This document shows positions 33,981 to 43,359 of a DNA stretch of 64,000 nucleotides, piece by piece. This stretch comes from Clostridium simiarum. GTDB lineage: Bacteria > Bacillota > Clostridia > Clostridiales > Clostridiaceae. The notes beneath the pieces are model-generated. The model did not search any database, was not told where the DNA came from, and saw only the letters and a list, made by a program, of their open reading frames with translations. How positions within the stretch are numbered: position 1 is the first letter of the stretch; every line of letters begins with the position of its first letter. The position numbers and the translations under genes were made by a program. The stretch is taken from positions 296,535 to 360,534 of the forward strand of contig NZ_JAHLQL010000004.1 of assembly GCF_018919175.1 (NCBI RefSeq), read 5' to 3'.

Positions 33981-34946
33981 ATGTTGAAGTTTATGCTAAA
34001 AAGAATTGGAACTGCTATAACTGTTCTATTTGGGGTTTCTATAATTGTTTTTACATTGGTTCATATGCAACCTGGAAATCCATATTCAACAATGATTGAT
34101 CCATCGGTTTCTCCAGAAGTAATTGAACAAAAGCTAGAAAAGTTAGGATATTATGATCCTATTCCAGTTAAATACGCTAAATGGGCAGGGAGAGCTATTA
34201 CTGGAGACTTTGGATATTCTATTAATTATAAAACCCCTGTTTTTAATATCATTGTATCACGTCTTGGAAATACACTTTTAATTTCAGTTATTTCTTTGGT
34301 TATAAGTACTTTTATTGCAATACTCATTGGAGTTTTATCTGCATCTAAGTCTAAATCTATTCTAGATTATGGCTTCACCTTTGTATCCTTTGTTGGAGTT
34401 TCTGTACCAACATTTTTTCTAGGATTATTACTGGTAAAATGGCTAGCTTTTGATTTAGATTTTCTTCCAGCCTCTGGAATGATTACATTGGGAGAAAACT
34501 ATATGGGGATTGAAAAAATTATGGATGTGGCAAAACATATGATTATGCCTGTTATAGTACTGTCAATAACTCAAGCAGCCTCCTTACTTAGATACACAAG
34601 ATCATCTATGCTAGAGGTTATGAGCAAAGATTATATAAGAACAGCAAGGGCAAAGGGGTTAAGAAGAAACAAAACTATCTGGACCCATGGACTTAGAAAT
34701 TCATTAATATCTATTGTAACTGTTATATGTATGCAAATTCCTACTATGTTTTCTGGAGCATTAATTACAGAAACGGTTTTTGTATGGCCAGGCATTGGGA
34801 TGTTAAATTATGAAGCTATACTAAATAGAGATTATCCCTTAATTATGGGGATAACTATGCTATTAGCTGTAATTATAGTTTTATCTAACCTACTTGCAGA
34901 CATTTTATATGCTGTGGTAGATCCAAGAATAAGAGTAGTAGAATAA
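33981..34946 (+). CDS. Peptide ABC transporter permease, OppB/DppB family
   Basis: A 321-residue inner-membrane permease with six hydrophobic segments. The N-terminal LKRIGTAITVLFGVSIIVF and the loop DYIRTARAKGL (EAA motif that docks on the ATPase) are diagnostic. I chose the ATG at 33981, 7 bases after AAGGAG, rather than the ATG at 33951 without a ribosome site. It is followed after 19 bases by the second permease. Confidence 0.9.
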   Translation: MLKFMLKRIGTAITVLFGVSIIVFTLVHMQPGNPYSTMIDPSVSPEVIEQKLEKLGYYDPIPVKYAKWAGRAITGDFGYSINYKTPVFNIIVSRLGNTLLISVISLVISTFIAILIGVLSASKSKSILDYGFTFVSFVGVSVPTFFLGLLLVKWLAFDLDFLPASGMITLGENYMGIEKIMDVAKHMIMPVIVLSITQAASLLRYTRSSMLEVMSKDYIRTARAKGLRRNKTIWTHGLRNSLISIVTVICMQIPTMFSGALITETVFVWPGIGMLNYEAILNRDYPLIMGITMLLAVIIVLSNLLADILYAVVDPRIRVVE

Positions 34947-34965
34947 TTGAAAGGAGAAAAAATAA

Positions 34966-35850
34966 ATGTTTCTTAAAAAAGATGAAGATAGGCTAAAAAA
35001 CTTAAATTCTTTAAACAATATATCAATGAAGAAATTTATGAGTAATAAGTTAGCACTAATGGGTCTTATTATAATTATAACCCTAATACTAATTTCTATT
35101 TTAGCTCCTTTCTTAACTAAATATGATATAAGTGCAACGGATTTATATAATATACGTTCTGCACCTAATACTGAGCATATACTAGGAACAGATGAGGTAG
35201 GAAGAGATGTATTTACCAGATTATTATATGGTGGAAGGATATCAATATTAGTTGGAGTTACATCCATGGTAGTTCAGCTTGTAATTGGAGTTACCTTAGG
35301 AGCAATTGCAGGGTTTTATGGAGGAATTATAGATAAAATAATTATGAGAATTATTGATATTATAATGTGCTTTCCATTCTTTGTTATTGCAATATCCATA
35401 GCTGCAATTGTAGGTCCAAGTGTCTATAATTTAATATTTATCATTGGAATTTTAATGTGGCCAAACATTGCAAGAATTGTTCGAGCTGAGATATTATCTT
35501 TAAAAGAAGAAGAGTATATAATGGCTGCTAGGTTACTAGGCTTAAATAGGATAGAAATAATATTTAAGCATTTATTACCTAATGTTATGTCTCCCATACT
35601 AGTGGCAGCTACCCTTTCCATTGCAAATGGCATTTTAACAGAAGCTTCCTTAAGTTTTTTGGGAATGGGAGTAAAACTACCACAGCCTAGTTGGGGAAAT
35701 ATGCTTGTTTCAGCACAGAATATGGCAGTTTTACAGAATGAATGGTGGCTGTGGATTCCAGCAGGGGTTATGGTAATATTGATAGTATTATCCATTAACT
35801 TTGTAGGCGATGGACTTAGAGATGCCTTAGACCCAAAGATTAAGGCGTAG
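34966..35850 (+). CDS. Peptide ABC transporter permease, OppC/DppC family
   Basis: A 294-residue permease with the OppC N-terminal domain (FMSNKLALMGLIIIITLILI), the early EHILGTDEVGRDVFTRLLYG motif, and the EAA loop EEEYIMAARLLGL. It pairs with the OppB-type protein upstream to form the channel. GAAAGGAG lies before the ATG. It ends 14 bases before the first ATPase gene. Confidence 0.92.
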   Translation: MFLKKDEDRLKNLNSLNNISMKKFMSNKLALMGLIIIITLILISILAPFLTKYDISATDLYNIRSAPNTEHILGTDEVGRDVFTRLLYGGRISILVGVTSMVVQLVIGVTLGAIAGFYGGIIDKIIMRIIDIIMCFPFFVIAISIAAIVGPSVYNLIFIIGILMWPNIARIVRAEILSLKEEEYIMAARLLGLNRIEIIFKHLLPNVMSPILVAATLSIANGILTEASLSFLGMGVKLPQPSWGNMLVSAQNMAVLQNEWWLWIPAGVMVILIVLSINFVGDGLRDALDPKIKA

Positions 35851-35864
35851 TAAAGGAGGATTCC

Positions 35865-36842
35865 ATGGACATATTACAAATAAAAAATTTAAAAGTAAGT
35901 TTTAAAACTATGTTTGGAAAGGTTAATGCAGTAGATAATATTAGTTTTTCTCTTAAAAAGGGTGAGGTCCTAGGGATTGTTGGAGAGTCAGGAAGTGGAA
36001 AGAGTGTTACATCTTTATCCGTTATGAATCTAATTGAAGGTCCTCATGGAAAGATTGAGTCAGGGGAGATTATTTATGAAGATAGGGATATTCTTAAGCT
36101 TAAGGATAAAGAAATGTGTAAGATTAGAGGAAGTAAAATTTCTATGATCTTTCAAGAACCAATGACATCTTTAAATCCTGTATTTACGGTTTATAAACAA
36201 ATAAATGAAGTTTATAAAATACATAGTGAAGATCCAAAAAAGGACAATAAAAAAGAAATTATTAAGATTTTAGAACAGCTAAATATTGCAAGCCCTGAAG
36301 AGGTTATTAATAAATATCCCTTCCAACTAAGTGGGGGCATGCGCCAAAGAATTATGATAGCTATGGCGATTGTAAATAATCCTAAGATTATTATTGCTGA
36401 TGAGCCAACCACTGCCCTTGATGTTACAACCCAAGGGGAAATATTATCACTACTAAAGGATATTAATAAGAGAAGTGAAACTTCAATTATGTTTATTACT
36501 CATGATTTAGGAATTATAGCAGAACTTGCTCAAAGAGTTGTTGTAATGTACAGAGGAAAAATATTAGAGGAATGTACTGTATTAGAGTTTTTCGATAACC
36601 CTATGCATCCATATTCTAAGGGATTAATTAACTCAATGCCTGATAATTTTAATGGAAGGTTTAATACTATTAGTGGAAACGTACCAAGTCTATATGAAAA
36701 TATCGAAGGTTGCCCTTATGCATCCAGATGTTCACAGGTTATGGATATATGTAGAGAAAAAGAACCGTGTACAAAAGAATTAAAAGATGACCATAAGGTT
36801 TGTTGTTGGTTATTTAATGATGGTAAAGGGGAGGGACTATAG
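35865..36842 (+). CDS. Peptide ABC transporter ATPase, OppD/DppD family
   Basis: A 325-residue ABC ATPase with Walker A GESGSGKS near residue 40, the Q-loop FQEPMTSLNPVF, signature LSGGMRQR, Walker B IIADEPTTALD, and the OppD/F C-terminal extension with the cysteine cluster CPYASRC, CREKEPC that holds an iron-sulfur cluster in relatives. AAAGGAGG precedes the ATG. It forms a heterodimer with the next gene product. Confidence 0.92.
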   Translation: MDILQIKNLKVSFKTMFGKVNAVDNISFSLKKGEVLGIVGESGSGKSVTSLSVMNLIEGPHGKIESGEIIYEDRDILKLKDKEMCKIRGSKISMIFQEPMTSLNPVFTVYKQINEVYKIHSEDPKKDNKKEIIKILEQLNIASPEEVINKYPFQLSGGMRQRIMIAMAIVNNPKIIIADEPTTALDVTTQGEILSLLKDINKRSETSIMFITHDLGIIAELAQRVVVMYRGKILEECTVLEFFDNPMHPYSKGLINSMPDNFNGRFNTISGNVPSLYENIEGCPYASRCSQVMDICREKEPCTKELKDDHKVCCWLFNDGKGEGL

Positions 36843-36845
36843 CTG

Positions 36846-37850
36846 ATGCAGGAAAATAATAAAGATATTTTATTAGAAGTAAAAGATTTAAAAAAATACT
36901 TTCCATTAAAAAGTAGACTTTTTTTTAATAATAAATCTTATGTAAAATCAGTGGATGGGGTGTCCTTTAAAATACATAAAACTAAAATAATGGGCTTAGT
37001 TGGGGAATCAGGCTGCGGTAAATCAACGGTGGCCAAAACAATATTAAACTTGATAGAACCTACGGGGGGAAGTGTTAAGTTTAATGATAAAACTATATTT
37101 AATGTAGAGAAAAATAGTTATATACCTAATAAAAGAATGAATGAGATAAGAAAAGATATGCAGTTAATATTTCAAGATCCATACTCATCATTAAATCCAA
37201 GGAAGACCATAGAAGCAATTGTTTCTGAAGGAATGGTAAAATATAAGATGGGGAGTAAGGCAGAAATAAAGGGAAGGTGCGAAATGCTTTTAAATCTTTG
37301 TGGAATGGATAAAACTTGCTTAAATAGATATCCCCATGAATTTAGTGGAGGACAAAGACAAAGGATTGGTATTGCAAGAGCAATATCTTTAAGTCCACAA
37401 TTTATTGTTTGTGATGAGCCTACAGCAGCTTTAGATGTGTCAATTCAATCACAGATTTTAAATTTAATGTTAGATCTAAAAGAGGACCTTTCTTTAACCT
37501 ACTTATTTATATCTCATAATTTAAGTGTTGTAAGATATTTTTGTGATGAAATATGTGTAATGTATTTAGGAGTGATAGTAGAGAAGGGCCCTTCTGCGGA
37601 AATCTATGATCATCCTCTTCACCCTTATACAAAGGCATTAATATCTTCAATGCCCATCAGTCATCCACTTCAAGAGAATAAAAGGATTTTACTGACAGGA
37701 AGTATACCAAGTGCAGGAAAAATCCCTTCAGGTTGTAAGTTTAACACTAGATGCAAATATGCAACGGATAGGTGTAGGGAAGAAATACCAGAACTTATAG
37801 AGGTTTCAACAAATCACTTAGTGGCTTGCCATAATTATAATAGCATTTAG
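36846..37850 (+). CDS. Peptide ABC transporter ATPase, OppF/DppF family
   Basis: A 334-residue ABC ATPase with Walker A GESGCGKST, Q-loop FQDPYSSLNPRKT, signature FSGGQRQRIGIARA, Walker B VCDEPTAALD, and the C-terminal GCKFNTRC...CREEIPE cysteine extension. It begins 3 bases after the OppD-type stop, with GGGGAGGG as ribosome site. It completes a full importer. Confidence 0.92.
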   Translation: MQENNKDILLEVKDLKKYFPLKSRLFFNNKSYVKSVDGVSFKIHKTKIMGLVGESGCGKSTVAKTILNLIEPTGGSVKFNDKTIFNVEKNSYIPNKRMNEIRKDMQLIFQDPYSSLNPRKTIEAIVSEGMVKYKMGSKAEIKGRCEMLLNLCGMDKTCLNRYPHEFSGGQRQRIGIARAISLSPQFIVCDEPTAALDVSIQSQILNLMLDLKEDLSLTYLFISHNLSVVRYFCDEICVMYLGVIVEKGPSAEIYDHPLHPYTKALISSMPISHPLQENKRILLTGSIPSAGKIPSGCKFNTRCKYATDRCREEIPELIEVSTNHLVACHNYNSI

Positions 37851-37926
37851 TGAATTTAATTCATTATTTAAATCTATTTTTACATTATGTAATAAGAATT
37901 AAATAGAAAATCCTTATGGAGTATTG

Positions 37927-38739
37927 ATGAAAAAATTTCACAAATCTATGTCAAATTGGGGTGAATTTATGACAGAAATTTTTTATTCCATGGATCATGT
38001 ACTTTTGGTAGCTGATTATAATGAACCGGAGAAACACAAGCATTGGGCAAAGCATTTGTTAATTAGCTTAGGTGGAGAAATGAAGTGTTTTGTTAAAGAT
38101 GAAGAAATTAATTGCAGTGGAATTATTATTTCTTCTAATGTATTTCATACTATTGAAAATAATGGAAATGATGTTTTAGTATATTTATTTGATGAAACTA
38201 CAGATATAGCTAAGGAGATAGAAGAAAAGTATTTAAAGGGGAAGTTTTATCATATTCTGACCTTAAATGTCGTACAAGAAATTAAAAAAATTTGGAATGA
38301 AAATATGGTAAATAAAACAGAAGGTAATTCAATAGAAAATAAGTATTGTAATACTTATGAAAGAATATTAAAAGCTTGTAAGTTGGATACAAAAAAACCT
38401 TATATTACAGATGAAAGAATTAAAAAAGTATTGCTTTTGCTTCAAGAGAGGGAAGAAATTACAGAAGGTATTATAGAGGAAGTGGCTGAGAGGGTGTTTT
38501 TATCTAAGAGCAGACTTTCTCATTTATTTAAGGAAGAAACGAAGATATCTTTAAGTAGTTTTTTAGTCATTATGAAGATAGCAAAGACATATGAATATAT
38601 CTTAGCAGGAGAAAATATTACAGAAGCTTCTGTAAGGGCAGGTTTTCATAGCCCTTCTCATTTTGCTACTACTAATAAAAATATGTTTGGAATATCAGCA
38701 AATGAATTTAGAAAATATGTAAAAGTTGTACAAATATAA
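37927..38739 (+). CDS. AraC-family transcriptional regulator
   Basis: A 270-residue regulator with an N-terminal cupin-like sensory region (about 15-110) and a C-terminal double helix-turn-helix (about 175-268): EEVAERVFLSKSRLSHLFKE for the first HTH, ASVRAGFHSPSHFATTNKNM for the second. ATG at 37927 follows TGGAG; an internal ATG 14 codons on is an alternative start. It lies 76 bases after the peptide transporter and could control it or the downstream hydrolase. The ligand is unknown. Confidence 0.88.
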   Translation: MKKFHKSMSNWGEFMTEIFYSMDHVLLVADYNEPEKHKHWAKHLLISLGGEMKCFVKDEEINCSGIIISSNVFHTIENNGNDVLVYLFDETTDIAKEIEEKYLKGKFYHILTLNVVQEIKKIWNENMVNKTEGNSIENKYCNTYERILKACKLDTKKPYITDERIKKVLLLLQEREEITEGIIEEVAERVFLSKSRLSHLFKEETKISLSSFLVIMKIAKTYEYILAGENITEASVRAGFHSPSHFATTNKNMFGISANEFRKYVKVVQI

Positions 38740-38854
38740 AAGTCAAAAAAACAAATTAAGTTCCATTTGAATCTAAGAATCAATTAATAATAACTAAAGT
38801 ATTTAAAACTTAGCTATTATTTAGAAGTTTTATGTTCTATTCCTAATTATAATG

Positions 38855-38887
38855 AAGGCATAGCCAAATAAATAAGGGCTATGCCTT
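38855..38887 (+). terminator. Hairpin between the AraC and hydrolase genes
   Basis: AAGGCATAGCC and GGCTATGCCTT pair perfectly around an 11-base loop. The T-run is short, so it is either a weak terminator or leader structure for the hydrolase, whose ATG lies 28 bases on. Confidence 0.5.
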
Positions 38888-38915
38888 TAAAGGTTATAAT
38901 AGAGGAGAGGATAAA

Positions 38916-40079
38916 ATGAAGAAGGATAAAATTACTTTTGAAAAAGGATTATATTCTTTAAATGAAGAACCTAATTTTAATTTTCAATTAAATCGTATAA
39001 TAATGTGGAATGAAGGCAATTTAGAGGATTTAAAAGAAATTTCTCATAGAATAAAAGACAGTGCCACATGGAAAAAAGAATTAATAGGAATAGGTGATAA
39101 AGCTAAAAATGAAGGAAGAATAAAAGAAGCTATTGCCTATTATAGAATGAGCGAATTTTTCATGTATGACCATGATCCAGATAAAGTAAAATATTATAAA
39201 TTAGCTGCAGATATGTTTTATGAATATTATAAAGAATATTTTGAAGATAGGACTGTAATTAAATATGAAGTGCCTTATGAAGATATAAAATTACCAGTAT
39301 TGTGTACAAAAGCTGTTGGTAAAAGGAAAGATACCATTTTACTTCATGGTGGAAATGATTCTTATATGGAGGAGTTATTTTTTGCAATGCTTTATTTTGC
39401 TGAAAATGGCTTTGATGTATATCTTTTTGAAGGGCCGGGTCAAGGTGATGTTATGCGAATTCAAGGAAAACATTTTACTTATAAGTGGGAAAAACCAGTA
39501 ACTGTAGTTATTGATTATTTTAAACTAAATGAGGTTACTATTATAGGTGCATCACTGGGAGGAATGTTAGCACCTAGAGCAGCAGCTTATGAAAAGAGGA
39601 TTAAAAGGGTTATAGCATGGTCTATTTTTCCAAATTTCTTTTCTGTTATATTAAGCACTATGCCTTCTTTTGAGCAAAAATTAGTAAAGTTATTAATGAA
39701 GCTTCATGGAGCACCTATAATTAATTTAATGTTCAAATTAGGGGCTAAAAGTAATGCTACAGTAGATTGGGGAATAAAGCATGGTATGTATGCTTATAAT
39801 GCAAAATCTCCTTATGAATATGCAGTAAAGTTAAATGAATTTCAAATAGAAGATGTTGGACATTTAATTGATCAAGATGTATTGATTATAGGAGCAAATA
39901 AGGATCATTTTATTAATTATAAAATTTTTAAGGATGAGTTAGATTGTTTAAGTAATGTAAGATCCTTAACTTTTAGACTTTTTACTGAAAAAGAAAGTGC
40001 TTGTAATCACTGCAATATGGGAAACACAAAGCTTACTTTAGATACTATGATTAATTGGATAGAACAAATCAAATGTTAA
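38916..40079 (+). CDS. Alpha/beta hydrolase, FrsA-like
   Basis: A 387-residue alpha/beta hydrolase with a helical N-terminal cap (1-115). It has an oxyanion-hole strand ILLHGGND (141-148), FEGPGQGDVM after strand 4, and the nucleophile elbow GASLGG with Ser213. The late acid (DQDVLIIGANKDHF) and a His near the C-terminus (ACNHCNMG) are candidates to complete the triad. This architecture matches FrsA/DUF1100-type esterases. AGAGGAG precedes the ATG. It is a lone gene; the substrate is unknown. Confidence 0.8.
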   Translation: MKKDKITFEKGLYSLNEEPNFNFQLNRIIMWNEGNLEDLKEISHRIKDSATWKKELIGIGDKAKNEGRIKEAIAYYRMSEFFMYDHDPDKVKYYKLAADMFYEYYKEYFEDRTVIKYEVPYEDIKLPVLCTKAVGKRKDTILLHGGNDSYMEELFFAMLYFAENGFDVYLFEGPGQGDVMRIQGKHFTYKWEKPVTVVIDYFKLNEVTIIGASLGGMLAPRAAAYEKRIKRVIAWSIFPNFFSVILSTMPSFEQKLVKLLMKLHGAPIINLMFKLGAKSNATVDWGIKHGMYAYNAKSPYEYAVKLNEFQIEDVGHLIDQDVLIIGANKDHFINYKIFKDELDCLSNVRSLTFRLFTEKESACNHCNMGNTKLTLDTMINWIEQIKC

Positions 40080-40441
40080 TAGCATTAAGCACAAGGGGGG
40101 GGGCTGGATTTGACATATTTATATGGATGAGGAGTGAATTTCTACTAATGAAATATTTTTAGCTATGCTAAAGTGTACTTTTGAGAGAAATTATAGATAA
40201 ATACGTGAAATTGCCCATTTTATATAGATGATGAATAAATACTTAGTGAAAAAGATCATGTACATACCAACAAAACTGTTCAATCAAAAAGTTTCTTCAA
40301 TATGCAAAATTCCATATCTATATGAACACTTTGACATGAACAAAATATTATGGTTATGGGAAGAAAAAAGATATAAGGTAAAATATTCGCTAGCGCACTA
40401 CCTGATTTTTACGTTTATGAATCAGATAGGGGGTAAAATAA
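40080..40441 (+). other. Intergenic region with a nine-G tract
   Basis: Nine consecutive G bases at 40095-40103 stand out in AT-rich sequence. A 74-codon frame at 40228-40452 has no ribosome site and no recognisable family, and its last bases overlap the next gene, so I do not call it. Confidence 0.4.
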
Positions 40442-41407
40442 TTGAAAAATGAAGAGTATGGTAATTGTAAAAAAATGATGGGTGGGCTCACGGATGTTCC
40501 CGGAATTCTGGTTGGAACTGCAGAGGACGAAAGCGGACGTACTGGATGCACAGTGATTATATGTCCGAAAGGAGCAGTTCCTGGTGTATCAGTAGTTGGT
40601 GGAAACCCCGGCACTATGGAGACCGATAGTATCCGTCCCGGAACCAGAGAGGAACTAGTACAGGCTGTTCTACTCACCGGTGGTAGCAGGTACGGGCTGT
40701 CAGCAGCAAGTGGTGTAATGCGCTGGCTTTATGAACAGCGAATCTAAGAAGTGCCTCTTGTACCTGCAGCTGTCATCTTCGATCTCCTTTATGCCAAGGG
40801 ATCAAACCCACCTGATGCAGCTCTGGGCTATACTGCCTGTCAGGCTGCAAATAAGGGTCCTGTAGCAGAAGGCAACGTTGGTGCTGGCGCAGGGGCAACT
40901 ATAGGAAAATTCTACGGAGAGCCGATGAAAGGTGGACAGGGTACGGCATCTATTCACATTCCTGGAGGTCCCGTGGTTGCGGCTCTAGCCATAGTCAACC
41001 CACTTGGAGATGTGTGGAATCATGGTCATATTGTTGTCGGAGCTCTGCGTCCGGATGGAGAATTTGTTAATCAGACAAGAGTAATGTTGGAGGGAGTACC
41101 GTCGCCGCTGTTTAGCGAAATGAATACCACAATCGCTGTAGTTGCTACAACAGCACAACTCACCAAAGCAGAAGCCAGCCGGGTGGCAACACTTGCCCAG
41201 GACGGAATGGCGCGGGCTATTTCTCCAATTCATTCGCAATGGGATGGGGACACGATCTTTTGTCTTGCAACAGGTTCAGATACTGAATACTACAAAGGTG
41301 ACGCTGCTATTACGGTGATAGGCACAGCTGCTGCTGTGGTACTGGAAAAGGCTATTATTCGGGGAGCGCTGGCGGCACAATCAAGAATGGTCTCAAATTG
41401 TACCTGA
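40442..41407 (+). pseudogene. P1-family (DmpA-like) aminopeptidase, interrupted
   Basis: The frame encodes an N-terminal-nucleophile peptidase of the DmpA/S58 family: GLTDVPGILVGTAEDESGRT at the start, LTGGSRYGLSAASGVMRWL, then VPLVPAAVIFDLL, GNVGAGAGATIGK, and NTTIAVVATTA, which contains the self-cleavage Thr. A TAA at 40745-40747 interrupts the frame, and about nine residues normally present between the two parts are missing, so a small deletion created the stop. Full length would be about 320 residues. Base composition is visibly more GC-rich than its surroundings, with codons such as GGC, CCG and GCG, which indicates transfer from another source. Confidence 0.82.
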
Positions 41408-41460
41408 TAAAATTTCATCAAAAGTCAAGTTGTACGTTGTAAATACAGAATGTTATTTTT

Positions 41461-41492
41461 GACCTGTTGAGTAAACTCAACAGGTCTATTAA
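41461..41492 (+). terminator. Rho-independent terminator after the peptidase remnant
   Basis: GACCTGTTGAG and CTCAACAGGTC pair perfectly around TAAA, then TATTAATTTTT. Confidence 0.75.
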
Positions 41493-41858
41493 TTTTTCGG
41501 AATCAGGAGGAAGGAGAAGTGTTTTTTTTTCTTGAACCGTATAGAGAAAATCTAGTGAGAGTAAGGCTTTTCCACAAAACAAACCTGTAAGGAAGATAAG
41601 AAGCATTTTCTGGCAATCTATTCGAGCAGAATGTCACCGCCAATAAGTTTGAGTACTGCGACGGCCAGCGATAGATAATAGTGTATGGTTAAAACACTTA
41701 AAGATAATTGCCGTGTGAATGCTGGGTGATTGCTGTGAAAGAGTTATATTTCTTTGGACAAAGTATCAATAAAATAAAAATTATTTTTATGATAATTAAC
41801 TTAATATAACAAATACATTGAAGATATTTGGTAGCTCTTAATCTAAGAAATACCATCT

Positions 41859-42011
41859 ATGAAGGATGAAAAATATAATAGATTTGATAATGATGAAATT
41901 ATGGATAAAGAGGATGAGAAAATTTATAATTTGAATGATGGCATTTGTTGTATTTCCTATATATTAATTGATATTATTGATAGAAGAAGATATATAAGTA
42001 AATTGAAATAA
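41859..42011 (+). CDS. Possible small acidic protein
   Basis: A 50-codon frame whose first half is rich in Asp/Glu (DNDEIMDKEDEKIYNLNDGI) and whose second half is hydrophobic then basic. I see no strong ribosome site and no family. It may be chance. Confidence 0.2.
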   Translation: MKDEKYNRFDNDEIMDKEDEKIYNLNDGICCISYILIDIIDRRRYISKLK

Positions 42012-42093
42012 AGATGACATTTTCCTTATTTATTTATGTATGAAGTGATTTAATTATTATTTTAACTATATTCATATATAACAACCTACAAAT

Positions 42094-42117
42094 GGAGTTT
42101 TAACTCCTGTTTTTTCT
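42094..42117 (+). terminator. Small terminator-like hairpin
   Basis: GGAGTT and AACTCC pair around two bases and are followed by TGTTTTTTCTT. Confidence 0.5.
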
Positions 42118-42168
42118 TATTAAAAAATAGAAGAAGGGATAAGTTTTAAAGCATCAAAGTTAAAAAAT

Positions 42169-42339
42169 AAAGTTATTAAAATCCTTATTTCCAATAAGGA
42201 TTATGAACTTAAATTTGATACCACCAACTTATGTGAATTAGAAGAAATTTATTGAGATACCAATGAAGCCTTTGAGTATTTACAGAATAGAAAACTAAAG
42301 GACCTGGTTGGTAAGATAGTTGTGGTAGAGAGTAATTAA
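42169..42339 (+). pseudogene. Remnant resembling a phage tail assembly chaperone
   Basis: A startless frame reads KVIKILISNKDYELKFDTTN, LCELEEIY, a TGA, then DTNEAFEYLQNRKLKDLVGK and a stop. The pattern (basic strand, KDYELKFD, then LxELE) resembles small tail-assembly proteins of Bacillota phages. It is a weak match without any other phage gene nearby. Confidence 0.3.
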
Positions 42340-42434
42340 TATTATTCTCGTAAGAGATATAATAAGGATAGATAATCTATGACAAGAGATAATAGTAAAA
42401 ATAGAAGATAAATGTAATTAAGGAGTAGATTAAA

Positions 42435-43262
42435 ATGAAAATAGAAATCAACAAGCTGGCAAAGCATTTTGCGGATGTTCCTTTTCAGATGGAGGGAATA
42501 TATCGATTTACTCAGAAACCCGGTAAGTCTTGGCCTAGTTATACAGAACCTTTTCCAGGTTTTGTGTTTCCTTTAAATGGAAAAGTAGAATTTACTTTTG
42601 ATGGTACGCCGTATGTATTCACCCCAGGAAAGGTAATACATGGCGGAGCTAAAATGAAGTTGGCTGAAAAGAAAAACAACAATACAAGCTGGGAATATCT
42701 GCTTGTACACTACCAGATATGTGGTCCTGATTCAGATAAGTTGTCGCCTTCTTCATCACATTTTGAGCTACAAGTTGGATACTCTCTCCGCTTATATGAC
42801 TTGCTTGAACGTTTGTGGAAAATATCATTTCAATCTGGAAGTATTCCAGCATTCCAAACAAAGGTACTATTCTATAATGTACTGGAAGAGGTATTCGCTT
42901 GTGCACGTAATCAAGACAACGGCAATTCTAAAACTTTATTTGACCAAGTGTCAGCATATATCCATGAACACTATAGTGAATCACTAGCTATCTCAATGCT
43001 ATCTGAGCAAAATGGAGTTAGCAGGAATCGGCTTGCTTATGTGTTTAGTAAATATTCGGGCATGGGACCAGGAGATTACTTGCTCAGCTATCGTTTGAAT
43101 AGAGCAAAAGAGATGCTATTAGTTGAAAATATGACAACAATTCAAGAAATTTCGCAGGCTGTAGGGTTTAATGATCCTTTTTATTTCAGCAGGGCATTCA
43201 AAAAACAGTTTGGATTATCTCCAAGAGAGTATCGTAATAAATTCATAAATAATCCAGTTTAA
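42435..43262 (+). CDS. AraC-family regulator of the siderophore block
   Basis: A 275-residue regulator. The N-terminal cupin-type half includes FPGFVFPLNGKVEFTFDGTP; the C-terminal AraC DNA-binding part (about 180-270) has ISMLSEQNGVSRNRLAYVFS and the family signature EISQAVGFNDPFYFSRAFKK with FGLSPREYR. AAGGAG precedes the ATG. It directly precedes a siderophore-type transporter on the same strand, and AraC proteins (YbtA, Btr) commonly activate such operons with the siderophore as ligand. Confidence 0.9.
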   Translation: MKIEINKLAKHFADVPFQMEGIYRFTQKPGKSWPSYTEPFPGFVFPLNGKVEFTFDGTPYVFTPGKVIHGGAKMKLAEKKNNNTSWEYLLVHYQICGPDSDKLSPSSSHFELQVGYSLRLYDLLERLWKISFQSGSIPAFQTKVLFYNVLEEVFACARNQDNGNSKTLFDQVSAYIHEHYSESLAISMLSEQNGVSRNRLAYVFSKYSGMGPGDYLLSYRLNRAKEMLLVENMTTIQEISQAVGFNDPFYFSRAFKKQFGLSPREYRNKFINNPV

Positions 43263-43315
43263 TTAAACATGGGTGCATTCCAATGTGTAAGGTGTTTTGC
43301 TATACTAAATTAGAA

Positions 43316-43335
43316 AAGTTAGATATAGCTAACTT
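43316..43335 (+). promoter_or_regulatory. Palindrome upstream of the siderophore-binding protein gene
   Basis: AAGTTAG and CTAACTT form an exact inverted repeat with a 6-base centre, 15 bases downstream of a TATACT and 14 bases before the GGAGG. A candidate regulator site. Confidence 0.4.
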
Positions 43336-43359
43336 CAAAACATATTTGGAGGTATAATG

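Larger units (their letters stand above)
41408..42434 (+). other. Gene-poor kilobase
   Basis: It contains two terminator-like hairpins, a possible 50-codon frame at 41859-42011 and a phage-like remnant at 42169-42339, listed separately. The rest shows no supported coding. Confidence 0.4.

Noticed and set aside
40228..40452. 74-codon open frame before the peptidase remnant
   Set aside because: No ribosome site, no recognisable family, and it runs into the start of the next gene; probably chance in AT-rich DNA.
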